A DNA stretch of 64,000 bases. Origin: Anisakis pegreffii (Eukaryota > Nematoda > Chromadorea > Rhabditida > Anisakidae). The position numbers were made by a program, and so were the translations under genes. Shown here one piece after another: positions 1 to 11,713 of the stretch (position 1 is the stretch's first letter; each line of letters starts with the position of its first letter). The DNA lies in assembly GCA_035041965.1 (NCBI GenBank), contig JAPYMA010003064.1, positions 1-64,000 of the forward strand, given 5' to 3'. The notes beneath the pieces were generated by a model, which saw only the letters and a program-made list of their open reading frames with translations, ran no database searches and was not told the DNA's origin.

Positions 1-1429
1 GATTATGATCGTAATTTCACAATGCTGAACACGACAATCAATGGTGGTGGGCCGATGGCATCCGATGGAATAAGAAACAAAATATGTTATCAGTTCAAGA
101 TATATTAGCAACAAGTTACAACAAGATACATCGCAGCAATTCCTGTGGTAATATCAGTATCAAACCAACAACAATCTTACAGTCAGCAAATATGACACTA
201 TGGCGCGAGAAGGCGCCAGGTTAGTACTTCCAGACTTGAACTTAGGGACCGAGAATAAAATTCAGTTGTGGTCAGTGACCACTTTTTGCATAATTAATTC
301 TTTCATTCTTTATGTTATGTCATAAATGTTATGAATTATGTTCGTGTTTGTTATGAATTAATTGTAAATCATACTTTGTTTGTAAACGAATCGTTGAGCA
401 TACATGACAATACAGTGGTAGATGTTGTGTTGTGTTGTTGAGTGAGTGATATGAAAGTTATCATTGTCGATTGGAATATATGATAAATTTTTGAAGATGT
501 TTCGTACGCTTTAACTGGGGAGGAGGATTTTTTTAGGTTTTTAATTCTGTCCTTAATGTTATTCGCGCAATGTTATTATCATTGCTTTGTGTTATTGTTA
601 TTAATGTTCAATGTGATGTATTCCTATCACTGTATTGTCATATGCTGAGAAGTTTAGGGGACAGTAAACTATCATTATCAATCATTTTCGAAGACATCCA
701 CAAATTTCTGTTATCCTTTAGGATGAAATCTGGACGGGGCAATAGTCCCTTGATACATATACGTTAATAACGTTTCAATGAAAATTCTCTAAACGTTTCA
801 TTCAGTCCAGAAATAAAAAATCTTATTTACAGTGGTTCGATACCAAGGGAAAAATGTAATAAATTCTGAGTCATCTCCTCTCCATCCTCCCCCCTCTCCC
901 CCCTCCCCCCATCTCCCACAATGTGGACTCTATTACATGAACCGTGTTGGACTCTAGCATAGATATTAGACTAGCACACTTGCTGATATGTGCTGAGGTA
1001 GCTGTGGAAGCTTTCACCTAATTTGATTTAACTTATTTCTAATTGGCACAAGACTGACTTGGCTTAGCTTAAATATTGAAGCTCACTGATTGTGAGTCAA
1101 AAGTTTGAAGCGACATTAATGCAAATTTACTATGATTGGCGTACCGCTTAGCGGATTTGGCATTATTTGAGATTGACTGGCATCGATTTGAATTTTGACG
1201 TTGAGCTTTCTCAAATTAATTCAACTTGACATGGTCTTAAACTGACCTGAGCAGACCCCAGGCATGTGATTCAGAGAAATGTCTAGTCGTCTATGCACAG
1301 CTCGAAGACAGTAACCTAATAAACTCATAGTTGAGAAACGAGCTCTCGGAATTGATAGCTCTTCAGAGGTAAACATATCGCATAGGAGAATATTTATTTA
1401 GTTTGTTGTGGCAGGAACTGTAGCAGGTG
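1..1429. other. No gene recognised
   Basis: AT-rich sequence with short unconvincing reading frames on both strands. The only distinct content is a C-rich simple tract near 875-917. It could be intergenic or intronic sequence of a gene lying to the left. Confidence 0.5.
875..917. repeat. C-rich polypyrimidine tract
   Basis: Almost pure C/T on the + strand with several runs of five or six C. Simple sequence with no coding signal. Confidence 0.8.
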
Positions 1430-1613
1430 TTGAAAATAGCTACACTGGCATACGAAAAGAAGAAAACTGTCCCTGTAAAAATGAGTTTTATGAACGTAGG
1501 GTATGAATCGCCTTATGAAGTTAGCGGTAGGTCTGGAAAGTTCGCCTGGACCACTCACCTGTAGAGTCGAGTCGCTGATTGGTGACTCGAAGAATGTCTT
1601 CCTTGTAGTACTG

Positions 1614-1651
1614 TTTGATAACAGCTGGAATAAAGTTCCAATGTTATCAAA
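1614..1651 (+). other. Long stem-loop in repeat copy 1
   Basis: TTTGATAACA (1614-1623) pairs perfectly with TGTTATCAAA (1642-1651), and TGGAA pairs with TTCCA inside it. Two smaller stems lie just upstream: TCGAGTC/GACTCGA (1567-1573 with 1584-1590) and GGTC/GACC (1530-1533 with 1549-1552). It may be part of a non-coding RNA or a transposon remnant; no family is recognised. On DNA level the stem is strand-symmetric, so the strand given is arbitrary. Confidence 0.6.
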
Positions 1652-2049
1652 TGTGTTATGAGGAGGAATCTCTCAGGTGTTTGTGGTTACTCGCCGAAGC
1701 TTATCTATTAGCTAGTGTCATGATGGCATTCATACACTTCTATGATGCAATCCTTATTTCCCTTGCCAGTGCAGTTATTGCCTGTTATTAGTGTTAATAA
1801 GGTACTTGATAACTTTGAGAAATCCATTCAAATGAGAGGAGAGACATTATGGGTTCTTAAGTTTTGTTTTGATAGCTACACTGGCATATCAAAGGATGAA
1901 AAGTGTCCCTATAAAACTGAGTTTTACGAACGTAGGGTATGAATAGCCTTATGAAGTTAGCGGTAGGTCTGGAAAGTTCGCCTGGACCACTCACCTGTAG
2001 AGTCGAGTCGCTGATTGGTGACTCGAAGAATGTCTTCCTTGTAGTACTG

Positions 2050-2087
2050 TTTGATAACAGCTGGAATAAAGTTCCAATGTTATCAAA
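2050..2087 (+). other. Same stem-loop in repeat copy 2
   Basis: Sequence identical to the hairpin of copy 1. Copy 3 lacks this hairpin but keeps a GAGTC/GACTC pairing at the preceding stem despite base changes. Confidence 0.6.
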
Positions 2088-2610
2088 TGTGCTATGAGGA
2101 GGAATCTCTCAGGTGTTTGTGGTTACTCGCCGAAGCTTATCTATTAGCTAGTGTCATGACGGCATTCATACACTTCTATGATGCATTCCTTTTTTCCCTT
2201 GCCAGTGCAGTTATTGTTTGTAATTAGTGCTAATAAGATAGATGACAACTTTAAGAAATCCATTCGAATGGGAGGAGAAGTATTCTGGGTTCTTCAGTTT
2301 GTTAACGGCGAATATTCAGTTACCATCGAATTTCAAAGTCAACTCCTCTGTTGTGGATAGCTGCGCTGGCATATGAAGAGAAGAAAATTGTCCCTATGAA
2401 AATGAGTTTGACGAACGTAGGGTATGAATAGCCTTATGAAGTTAGTGGTAGGTCTGGAAAGTTCGCCTGGACCACTCATTCTGTAGAGTCGAGATGCTGT
2501 ATGGGTGACTCGAAGACTTCTCCCTCGTGGTGTTATTTATTGACAGTTAGACTGATGTTGCAATGATAGATTGCATGTAGCCAGTGGTCATTCTTAAAAA
2601 GCATATTTTG

Positions 2611-2960
2611 GTTGCGTGGGTGATCCCAACCCGTCGAGCTGTCAACAAGAGGGGCTAGGAATAGGTAAACGCGACAGGCGTTCCCCGCCTACCGGCAGTC
2701 TCGGCGAATCGGGGAGAAATAACTCAAAATATGCTAGCGATATTTACCCGAGTGTCGCTAGCATTCATTCTTGGGAACATATTACGGGCGTTCCCGGCCC
2801 GGGAAAGGCGCCGATTTGACCGGGGATAGGTCTTGCGCGTAAGTTGGCCTGAGTAGTGTCTTCGGACATTTGCTCAGGTAGCGGGGGTTTCCGGACCCAC
2901 CGTGCGCTCTTTCCCTTAACAGGGGAGAACTGTCATCGGGTTGACCATTGGCTGCACACA
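2611..2960. other. GC-rich hairpin-dense insert in repeat copy 3
   Basis: About 350 bp of much higher G+C than its surroundings, sitting where copies 1 and 2 carry about 95 bp. Several strong stems are visible: ATGCTAGCGA/TCGCTAGCAT (2731-2740 with 2755-2764); CCTGAG/CTCAGG (2848-2853 with 2873-2878) closed by a TTCG tetraloop at 2861-2864; and the near-palindrome TTCCCGGCCCGGGAA (2791-2805). A 67-codon frame on + (2616-2819) resembles nothing known to me. I compared it by eye with 5S rRNA, SRP RNA, RNase P and MRP RNA, 7SK and spliced-leader RNA and saw no match. It could be a structured RNA gene or a mobile element. Confidence 0.5.
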
Positions 2961-5900
2961 TGAAATCATTTCACTCAGTTTGAATGTTGCTAAATGCATT
3001 TTGAGGGGAAATCTCTCAGGTGTTTGTGGTTACTCGCCGAAGCTTATCTATTAGCTAGTGTCATAATGGCATTCATACAATTCTATGATGACATCCTTAT
3101 TTCCCTTGCCAGTGCAGTTATTATCTGACATAAATGCTGATAAGGTATACTTGATAAGTCATCGTTTCTGTTTTCAATAACTAACCAGTTTCGAGAGCTT
3201 GTATCACGAGCTAGGATTGAATTGGATGACTATGGTTTGATCTGTGCATAGATGTTAGAATTTTCTGTTGGCTGCTAACACGGTATCTTCTCAGGGTTGG
3301 AATGGGTGGATGTGTAAATTCTAAAGATAGTGTTTTCGTTTTCGGGGTAACATCATGAAATTTTTTCAAACTTTATCATTCGAACATCCAATTGATAACT
3401 TGAGCAACTGAAAGCCATGTAGCATTCCTCAAATTGTTCTCATACCTTGTAGAGGACCCATGACCTGAATCAAGCTTCACTTAGCATTATCTTGGCTTGA
3501 CCTGAAATTACTTTTAAGTTGAACCGAAATGATAGTAGCTGACTTCATTCGATTTCCTTTTCAAGATATTCTTTTAGAATTTGTTCGTTTTATCCTCTTT
3601 CGGATTGTGCGATTGGATATGGGCATTGAAATCTTGTGTTTATGTGAATATTTGATTGATTGTCTCCTTGCTGTTGTTGTTGTTTATGTAATTATTTCGC
3701 GTTGTTGTTTATGTGACTGTTTCGTGCGATCATCACCGTGTTCATCCTTTCATTGATCGTTATCGTGTTTATGATGCTGTCACGCCAGGCATAATGAAGG
3801 GAAACGTTGCTAGGCATGGCTTGGTGACGTTCCATGAACCAGGTACAATCGTAAAGTGCGTAGGAACCCCGAACAAAACACCCGCGTACAATTCGAGGTC
3901 ACATGCTAGGGTCAGGCTCAAGTTTAATGCTCTTGCCTGAAAGTGAGCTCAGAACTTTGCTGAGATTAGGATATTTTTGAAATTACCAATGTGCGTGGCG
4001 TGACAGCTGTATAAATATTTTTCCACGTGTTACCACACATAATACCGAAAATCTACAAGTTATCAGCATCTTCAGATTCAGTGAGTTTAGGATTGTCATG
4101 ACGGCAGCTACTGTAGTTTTGTACGAGTCAGTTTGGAGGAATTCAACTGCTGTATAGGTTGTGGTCACACCACGATTGTTTGCATTGCAGTTAAGAAAGA
4201 AGAAACTGAAGGACTTTTCGAATTATCAATTTGAGAAGGAATTTTGAAAATGTGCTAATACAAAAAACACTTCTAGAGGTAGAGCAAAGCATGATGAAAA
4301 TTAGCGATCATGAATCGAAGAAAATTCCATAGGAAGGTCGTCACACACATCTTAAGCACAGTAAAACAAATTCTGAGGGATGAATTAGGTTTATTCGGAA
4401 AATATGACGATATGACAAAGAAAAACAAATGGAAAGTCTCGAGTAGGATGATGGATTCTCTTGAAATAACAGAGCTCTTCAAATTCCTCATTTAGTCCAG
4501 AATAGAGTTCTTAGCACAGAATAGGACAGAACACGATAGAATAGCGCAGAAAGACTACTTCAAATGTCAACTGGCACAAAACGGTAATGCGGAAGCAACG
4601 ACGAATAGAGTGTTCATAATATGACGTTTAATGCATAAGAGAGTAAATGTTGCATTGAGGTCAATAAGCTTGCATGAGCATCAATGCTTGAAAATTAGAT
4701 TTGTACGGAAAAAGCTGCCGTCACTGACTTATGCTCAGTTTTTTCTTTGGTGTAGAATATGTAATTCGAGGAAACCTCCGCCATTTCCCCTCAGACAACA
4801 TCGACGAGGTTTCATGTCAAACTTTCGGACAGTATTTGGACAGCGTTTCTGAATTTACACGGTCGTCTTTCTGGAATGGTAAATTGCTGAAGCTGAACGT
4901 CACTTCATCCTCTTCTTTAGTGAGAGCCTTTGAAACGTCAGTTTACTCCACCCAGCAGCTAGTAGGAAAACTATGCATAACATTTAATTGCTTAATTATG
5001 TTCGATGCTTACAATTAGTAACCACTGATTTGTACGTTCACGTTCTCCAGTAATTTACAAACTGCATTTAATTTCATAAACCAACGACCGTCCTACTGAT
5101 TTGTGCCGCTAGCTTCAGAACGAACGATGTTGATTTGAGTTGGTAAGTGCAATCCTCATAAACTCCTCAGTATTAAAAACCAAGAGTTAGCTTCTTACTC
5201 GTTTTACACCAGTATACTGCCATAGCCAAGCAATAATAAATGCTTGTTGACATAAATAATTTGATTGATTAAATACAGCCGATTACCAATCCCTTAAATA
5301 ATCGCAACATCGAGAAATACAACACCGATAAACATTCCGCCGATCGCCCAGAGCGTTCAGCAAGCTATAATCTTAGCCTATCTGTCATCTTGTTACTTCA
5401 AAAGTTTGCGATGCAATTAAAAACAGTACAGTAATCCAGTACAGTCGATTTCTATGAGATTACCTCAGCCAAAATTTCTCCGCTCTAACATGAGTTGTGT
5501 ACATTTGCTGAACGAAGTCAGTATGCATTTTATCGAGAAAAATACAATTTTTTGAATGTTTTCAAGCAAAATTGCTGTCATCATATTCACAGTTTTCCAA
5601 AATTCACTTAAATGTTGCAACAGTTCGTTAAATATTCATATATGAATATTTCCGCAATTAATCAAACGAAATTTGCAATTTCAAATACTTCCATACACAA
5701 CCTTTAATTAGTAGCTCATAAAACTACACATTTAGAGGACATTTCTCAAATGTTTGCTCATGATAATAATATTCAAAATTGCATCTTATCTCATCGTAAT
5801 CCTCACTCTCGTCATTAGTGAACAAACATATGTGATGAGTCCGTAGTGCGATAACGATATGATATGATGACCATACGCTATAGTCATCTCTTTCTTTCGT

Positions 5901-6580
5901 CTCTTGTGAACGCAATAACTTTCTCAGCAAAACGTTTTTCGATGGTACGTTAAACAAAACTTCCTCAATCATTCCACGCTTCTCATTATCATTGCTCATC
6001 AGTTTCTAAATTTATCCACTAAAGAAAACAAAGCTCCGCAATAACTTCAAATGTCGAATTAACTAGTAAAAGTGTGAGATAAACACCTGAATGCAAATGT
6101 TTGAGAATTTTTGAAAAATGAAAAACTTGTTTTGAAAATTACTATCGCTGATTGCTCAAAATTTATTATTAGTGGTTGATTTTTCAAAAATATTTCACTT
6201 CTGTTTAAGATTGTTGAGAGGCGTTATCATTCAGTCATCATCAATGAGTAATGAGTGCATTGATCGATGCAAAACGTTTTTTTGAAATAGTGTAATACAA
6301 TTTTATGGCCTCTTTTGAATTTAAAATTAAGAGGACTTAGCAAATTTGTTGCTTTGTAATGAATCGAGAAATTGATTAATTGTTACCGAATTTTCTAATT
6401 GACTAATTGATTGACATTTGCTAAAAATGCTTTTTTCTCCTTTTGCTCGTATAACACGTGTCAACGAAAAGCACTCTCAATGATGGCTCGATTTTGCATG
6501 TTTGAATTGATGTTCTTAAGACGTGTCAAGCCGAGGACGGTGCCTATCTCCTTTAGGGTGACTCCACTTTCATTGTTTCT

Positions 6581-6639
6581 GACGGCAGCTGCAAATGGTT
6601 GTTTGAAAATTAGAGATATGTACAGAAAAAGCTGCCGTC
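6581..6639. repeat. Inverted repeat, MITE-like
   Basis: GACGGCAGCT (6581-6590) is the exact reverse complement of AGCTGCCGTC (6630-6639), 39 bp apart. The right arm and its flank recur at 4713-4722 and the left arm recurs at 4100-4109, so this is a dispersed element. Its true ends and target-site duplication were not identified. Confidence 0.45.
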
Positions 6640-6890
6640 ACTGTCACTTGAAGTCATTTGCTATCTAGAAACTCCAACGGCTACAACGGCTAGTAAGCTG
6701 TTCGCGAATTGCAACAAAATTCTTCTCTGATAGATGTATAATAATATTCCGTACAGTTCAGCATTGATTCTTATGCAATTGATGAAACAAACTTTACCAC
6801 AATTCACTTAAAATCAATGTGAAAGTTAACAGACTGGTTTGATTAAGGTTTTTGATGTGAGAGTTACTGATTTGAACGAACATCGATACT

Positions 6891-6903
6891 AATTAAATTT
6901 CAG
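6891..6903 (+). promoter_or_regulatory. Probable trans-splice acceptor of PEPD
   Basis: A TTTCAG acceptor lies immediately before the PEPD ATG at 6904. In nematodes this arrangement is typical of spliced-leader addition, but it could also be the acceptor of an ordinary 5' UTR intron. Confidence 0.45.
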
Positions 6904-9900
6904 ATGGATAGTATAACAACCTTAGTACGCGAGCCGTTCACCATAAAACCAGCTTTATTCGCTGAGAATCGAAAACGTTTGGTGGATGAGCTGAGGAAGA
7001 AGTTGGGTGGTACAAAAGGAAATGTTGTCGTTTTAGAAGGTGGTACTGAACAGAACCGTTACAATACTGATGCAATGGATTTACCGTTTCGACAGGCTCG
7101 GATTTATTTCTTAATGGGGTTTATTGATGAATGAAGTTTGATATTCTTTAGCAACCGGAAGGTATGTGCTTGTGATGAGATGTAACTGCTGACTGAGAGG
7201 TTATACAGAAATCGAGGTTATCTGTTAAACAGAAAAATCACTTTATTGATTTATTTGGTCTAGTGAAATATATCCGTAAGCTGAAGTTGATATCGCAAGT
7301 TATATTCATGATGAATCTTTGAGCTAGCACATCTGAATTAATTCTGGCTGGTATATTGCGAATTCGGAAAGTTATTCAAAAATTTTCCTCTTCTATTTTT
7401 CAGGAATCATATTTCTTTTGGACGTTCGGTGCTCACGAGAGTGAGTCTTTCGGTGCAATTGATGTAGATTCCGGGAAATCGATCTTATTCCCGCCTAAGT
7501 TGCATCCGGATTATGCAATTTGGGATGGAAAGTAAGCAGTTATCGACATACACTAGAAAATCGAATCTTTCACTGATTGAACATCTTTTCGGTTTAGTAA
7601 AACAGAAAGCGTCACGAATGACATCAAGTTGTTTGTGATAAACCTTAGGCAATAAAAATTTGCGAGCAGGAAATAGTAAATAGTTTTATAAAGGTGTTGA
7701 ATCGAAGTGTTATCAGTTCTTATCACTTCAACGACACATGAACTGTTCACATGCTTGACTGCATTCCATTCTTTTGCGAATGCTCATCACATCAATCGAC
7801 TCTGGCAGTTTTCGGTTAATATTCAAAAAAATCAACCAGTTGTTGAAGTTCTCAACATTGATGGTAAAATGTTTGTAGAATTGAACCAGAAAGTTGGTTC
7901 AAAAAAACCTACGAAGTGGATGAGGTGCACTTCAACGATGAGAACACAATCAGTGAAATGCTAAAGAATCTGGGCGCAAAGCAGTTACTTTTACTGGTTC
8001 GTACTCAGAAATTCATTACAGTTTAGAGAAGATTCGTTGATATATCATAGCATTTACAATAACTGCAATTGAATTTAGCTATATGATTAGGTGCCGTTAA
8101 ATTACTACGGTGTAAAATTTTTGCTCACGAATGCAGTCATTATAGCGCCTAAGAAGCATGAAAGGGAACAATATCAAAAATATGTGATTACGTGTAATTC
8201 ATTGAGATGATCACAGTAGTGGATTAACGGTTTCAGCAAGCGTAACTTTCAGATGGCTGAAAATACGGACAGTGGTAATACGTTGAAACCAGCCAATTTT
8301 AAAGGAAGAAATGAGTAAGGTTTTCTTCGAAGTTCAGTGATTGATCATATCATCAAGATTCTATTAACATTTTATTGGAACATCCCATTGTCAATGACGA
8401 AATTATATAATCCCGTGACGTGTTAAATGTTCACTTCGTCCGTAATCAGTTATATCGCAAAAAAAGTGAACTATTTATAGTTTCGCTTGTAATACAGAGT
8501 TGCTCTATCCAATCATGGCTAATTTACGAGTGTTCAAAACCGATAAAGAACTTGAAGTTATGCGATATTCGTGTAAGGTTGGTCCACTTTTCGTTGTTTC
8601 ACGTCTTCACTGAACATAAGTCAACGGTTGAAGACTATGTTCAGTTAAATGGTCGGGCTTATGCTGATTTCAAGTTCAGCTAGTTTCGGGTTTGTTGAAT
8701 TCGAATAATTTTTGCACTGAACTGAACATCACGCTTTGATAGGTAGCATCGGAAGCGCATAAGGCAGTGATGAAACATGCTAAACCAGGACAATACGAAT
8801 ACCAACTTGAAAGGTTGTTTTAATCGCTGTTTCTCTCGATCAGATCTTCCATTCGAATATATTTGATATTCCAGTTGTTTATCGGAAACTTGAAACAATT
8901 AATTGAAAAGAATGCATTTATCGCTCATTGCATATGTTATTACATTAAGAACAATATATTCTCATTGTAAATTTGAATTCATTCATATTTCCTTATCCTT
9001 TATACGATTGCAATACAATACCGTTCTGTTCATAAATAATAGCTATTTTCAGTGTATTTCGACATGTTAGTTACTACTGCGGCAGTTGTCGACATTTAGC
9101 GTATACCTGTATCGCAGCTAGGTAATGATCCTTATTATTCTTTTGAGGGAAAGCGTGTGATTCGCATTACGTGAACTTTTGAGGAAAAACATTATTCAGT
9201 GTAATAATTTATGGCAGATATCAATAAGTTCATGATATTAAGAAGTTTAGTGGAATGAACGGAGCCGTACTGCATTATGGACATGCAAATGCACCAAACC
9301 GCAAGAAAATCCTCGACGGTGATTTGTGCCTATTCGATATGGGACCGGAATGTGAATGTTACGGTACGATGAAGTCATCTTCTCGTTTTCTATTCATCAG
9401 TTATATAATGAATTATTCTAACACTTTAATCGGCCTCGTTGAAAAAGAAGTCTTACTTATATGAAGTTTTAGATTTTGATGAGTGATTGTTTCCATGTGT
9501 TTGGTAATTTTTCCTCCGTTTCAGCATCTGATGTAACAGTAACTTTTCCGGTTAACGGAAAGTTCACTGAAAACCAAAAATTGATCTACAATGCTGTTCT
9601 GCGAGCAAATCGAGAAGTATTCAAAGCAGCAAAGCCCGGTTAATAGATTTTCAAGTGTTGCCTTGGATCGTTATAGACTCTTGAAGAAATGAATTCATTA
9701 CAATCATCAGCCTTCAGAACTTCATTATTCTATATTCAGAAATCTGCTATCATATTCATATAATGAATTCATCATAATAATCCAGCTCAGATATATCCAC
9801 TTCAGTCCGATGGATCAGAATAAAACGGGAAATGACCCACTTCAAATCTATTCCTTAACATGATAGCTTCTATGCAAACGGTTAAATATTTCCAGGAGTT

Positions 9901-10928
9901 CGATGGGTTGATATGCATTTGCTGGCTGAACGAGTCATGTTAACTGATCTGAAAGCAGGAGGTCTTCTGAAGGGGGACGTAGATGAAATGCTATCGGCAC
10001 GTCTCGGTGCTGTATTCATGCCACACGGTTTGGGACATTTACTCGGACTGGATGTGCACGATTGTGGAGGTTATCTCGGGGTTAGTCCCATTTCTGGATT
10101 AGTTAGTACTCATTTGAATATTGAAATTCAACTGATATCCTCTCATTATTTCATATCGATGCGTGACATTTGAAATGTTTAGAACTTTGAACAGTTGAGA
10201 TTTTAATTCTGCAAATGCATTCAGTCTGTTTTTCGTATTCAAAGATTCGTCTTTTGTATTCGATATTGGTGATTTGTATGGATTTCAGGATGCAACGCCA
10301 CGTTCAAAAGAACCAGGATTGAAGTCACTTCGGCTGACACGTACACTTCAAGAACGAATGGTGGTTACGATTGAGCCTGGCTGCTATTTCATCGATACGG
10401 TTCATCATTGATTGTTGCTCTTATTCCTTCTCACATTCTTATTGGAACGAAAGATTGGTTCTGAAAAAAGCATCTTTCAAACTAACATTTCTGAGTCTGT
10501 CAAATATTGTTTGAGGTTGTGAAACTAACAAAATGTTATTTCACGATTTCATGGTCACAATTTGTCACCAACAATGAATAATCTTTTCTATGAAAGTTGA
10601 AATTCACAAATGAAAATATCTCAGCAATTGGAAAAGGCGCTAGCTGATCCGGCAATGAAGAAATACATCAACGAAGATAGACTGAATGAATTCAAAGGAT
10701 TTGGAGGGGTTCGTTACAATTTTACTGTTTCAATTATAGCTTTTGCTTCAATCTGTACGAGTGTTTATCGTGGTATAGTCATCATTTCTCTAGTTAATCG
10801 AGGAATTTAATCATCCTTTTTTTTAGGTTCGTATCGAAGATGATATAGTGATTTGGGCGAACGGTAACGAAATGCTGAACGATGTGCCGAGAACAATTGA
10901 AGAAATTGAAGCTTTTATGAGAAAGTGA
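6904..10928 (+). CDS. PEPD: Xaa-Pro dipeptidase (prolidase), peptidase family M24
   Basis: Cytosolic metallopeptidase that splits Xaa-Pro dipeptides. Exons: 6904-7095, 7404-7531, 7894-7996, 8253-8314, 8481-8577, 8743-8813, 9053-9121, 9251-9363, 9525-9638, 9896-10080, 10289-10399, 10625-10708, 10827-10928; all phases agree and give 476 aa, slightly shorter than the human enzyme. The N-terminal domain is followed by the M24 'pita-bread' domain. The five metal ligands are present at predicted D270 (CLFDMG), D281 (ASDVT), H364 (PHGLGH), E407 (TIEPG) and E447 (RIEDD). Introns are 118-362 bp. Oddity: joining exon 1 to exon 2 at the conserved FRQ-ES position needs a GC donor (CAG/GCTCGG); the other 11 introns are GT-AG, although intron 2 ends in an unusual AAAG acceptor. 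Start chosen as the first ATG after an acceptor and from homology. It converges with MCM6. Confidence 0.93.
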
Positions 10929-11681
10929 TGAACATTTACCTACATATCACTTATTCTATGTATTAGTATTTGTTCCTGCATAATTGAATTTTGCAATTAT
11001 AATCGTATATTTGAACTGAATCGAAAAACATGCAGTTCATTTCCGTAAGAACTGATCTATTTCAACGGAACTCTCTCAATGTTTGTTGATTATGAATGTA
11101 CTTTCAATTCAGTCGTCTCTTAATTTCATTGTTGACATTCCGTGAGTATTAAGTTTCAGTGATTAATTACGTTCATTTTGAACATTCGAGCTGAAAGATG
11201 TTCATTTTTGAACATTTGAACACCGTTATTATGACATGATGTTCTCATAACAAAATGTGATCATTGAATATCACTCAAAAGTGTCCTGTTCACATTTCTA
11301 TTTTTATCATTGATAACACAAACAAGCAGCGATATTATGTGTGGTGATAATGCAGCATTTTTGTTGATGTTGTCTAAAGATAATCTTTTTATGTGTGATG
11401 TGCTCGGAAATTTGATAAGATACGAATATTTCCATCACACAGCCCTATCAGTATCATCACTGAGACGGTGTCAATAGCTAGATGAGTTTCACGAAAATTT
11501 TGATATCTGTTGAGAATTGATGAAAATCTTGAACTTCTTGATGAAATCTTGACGAAAGTCTTCATATAAATGATATTCACCATAGTGCACGCATCGTTCA
11601 CATCGTTTTATATTCGGAACCTATCCAAACTACCTTTGGCTGAGACAAGCCAAGGTTCATATTGATAATCAGCAAACGGAA

Positions 11682-11713
11682 GGGTAATCCCCGCAATGGA
11701 GACTCGATTACCC
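11682..11713. other. Small perfect hairpin
   Basis: GGGTAATC (11682-11689) pairs with GATTACCC (11706-11713) around a 16-nt loop. It could be chance, a structured RNA fragment or a 3' UTR element. Confidence 0.3.

Larger units (their letters stand above)
1430..3150. repeat. Tandem repeat, about 3.3 copies of a 436-485 bp unit
   Basis: Landmark GAACGTAGGG recurs near 1492, 1928 and 2413, giving spacings of 436 and 485 bp. A partial unit tail precedes copy 1 (about 1430-1485). Copies 1 and 2 are almost identical over the first 260 bp (1486-1745 and 1922-2181), while the remainder is clearly more diverged. That core has three potential stem-loops. Copy 3 is interrupted by a GC-rich insert (about 2611-2960) and resumes at about 2990-3150. 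Each unit tail also holds a short frame (1742-1942 and 2178-2360) whose peptides resemble each other, but it is broken in copy 3, so I do not call it a gene. Confidence 0.85.
3151..6903. other. Intergenic, no gene recognised
   Basis: AT-rich with scattered short frames and no recognisable protein. It contains copies of a dispersed repeat ending in AGCTGCCGTCACTG (about 4713-4726 and 6630-6643). The PEPD 5' end follows directly. Confidence 0.5.

Noticed and set aside
2611..2960. GC-rich island as 5S rRNA, SRP RNA, RNase P/MRP RNA, 7SK or spliced-leader RNA
   Set aside because: None of the hallmark motifs of these RNAs could be found on either strand by eye.
8325..8422. A possible extra PEPD exon reading ...[14 protein letters not shown] between exons 4 and 5
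   Set aside because: It cannot be spliced in frame with the strong donor at 8315. The acceptor at 8480 gives a fully canonical join that matches the family ([15 protein letters not shown]).
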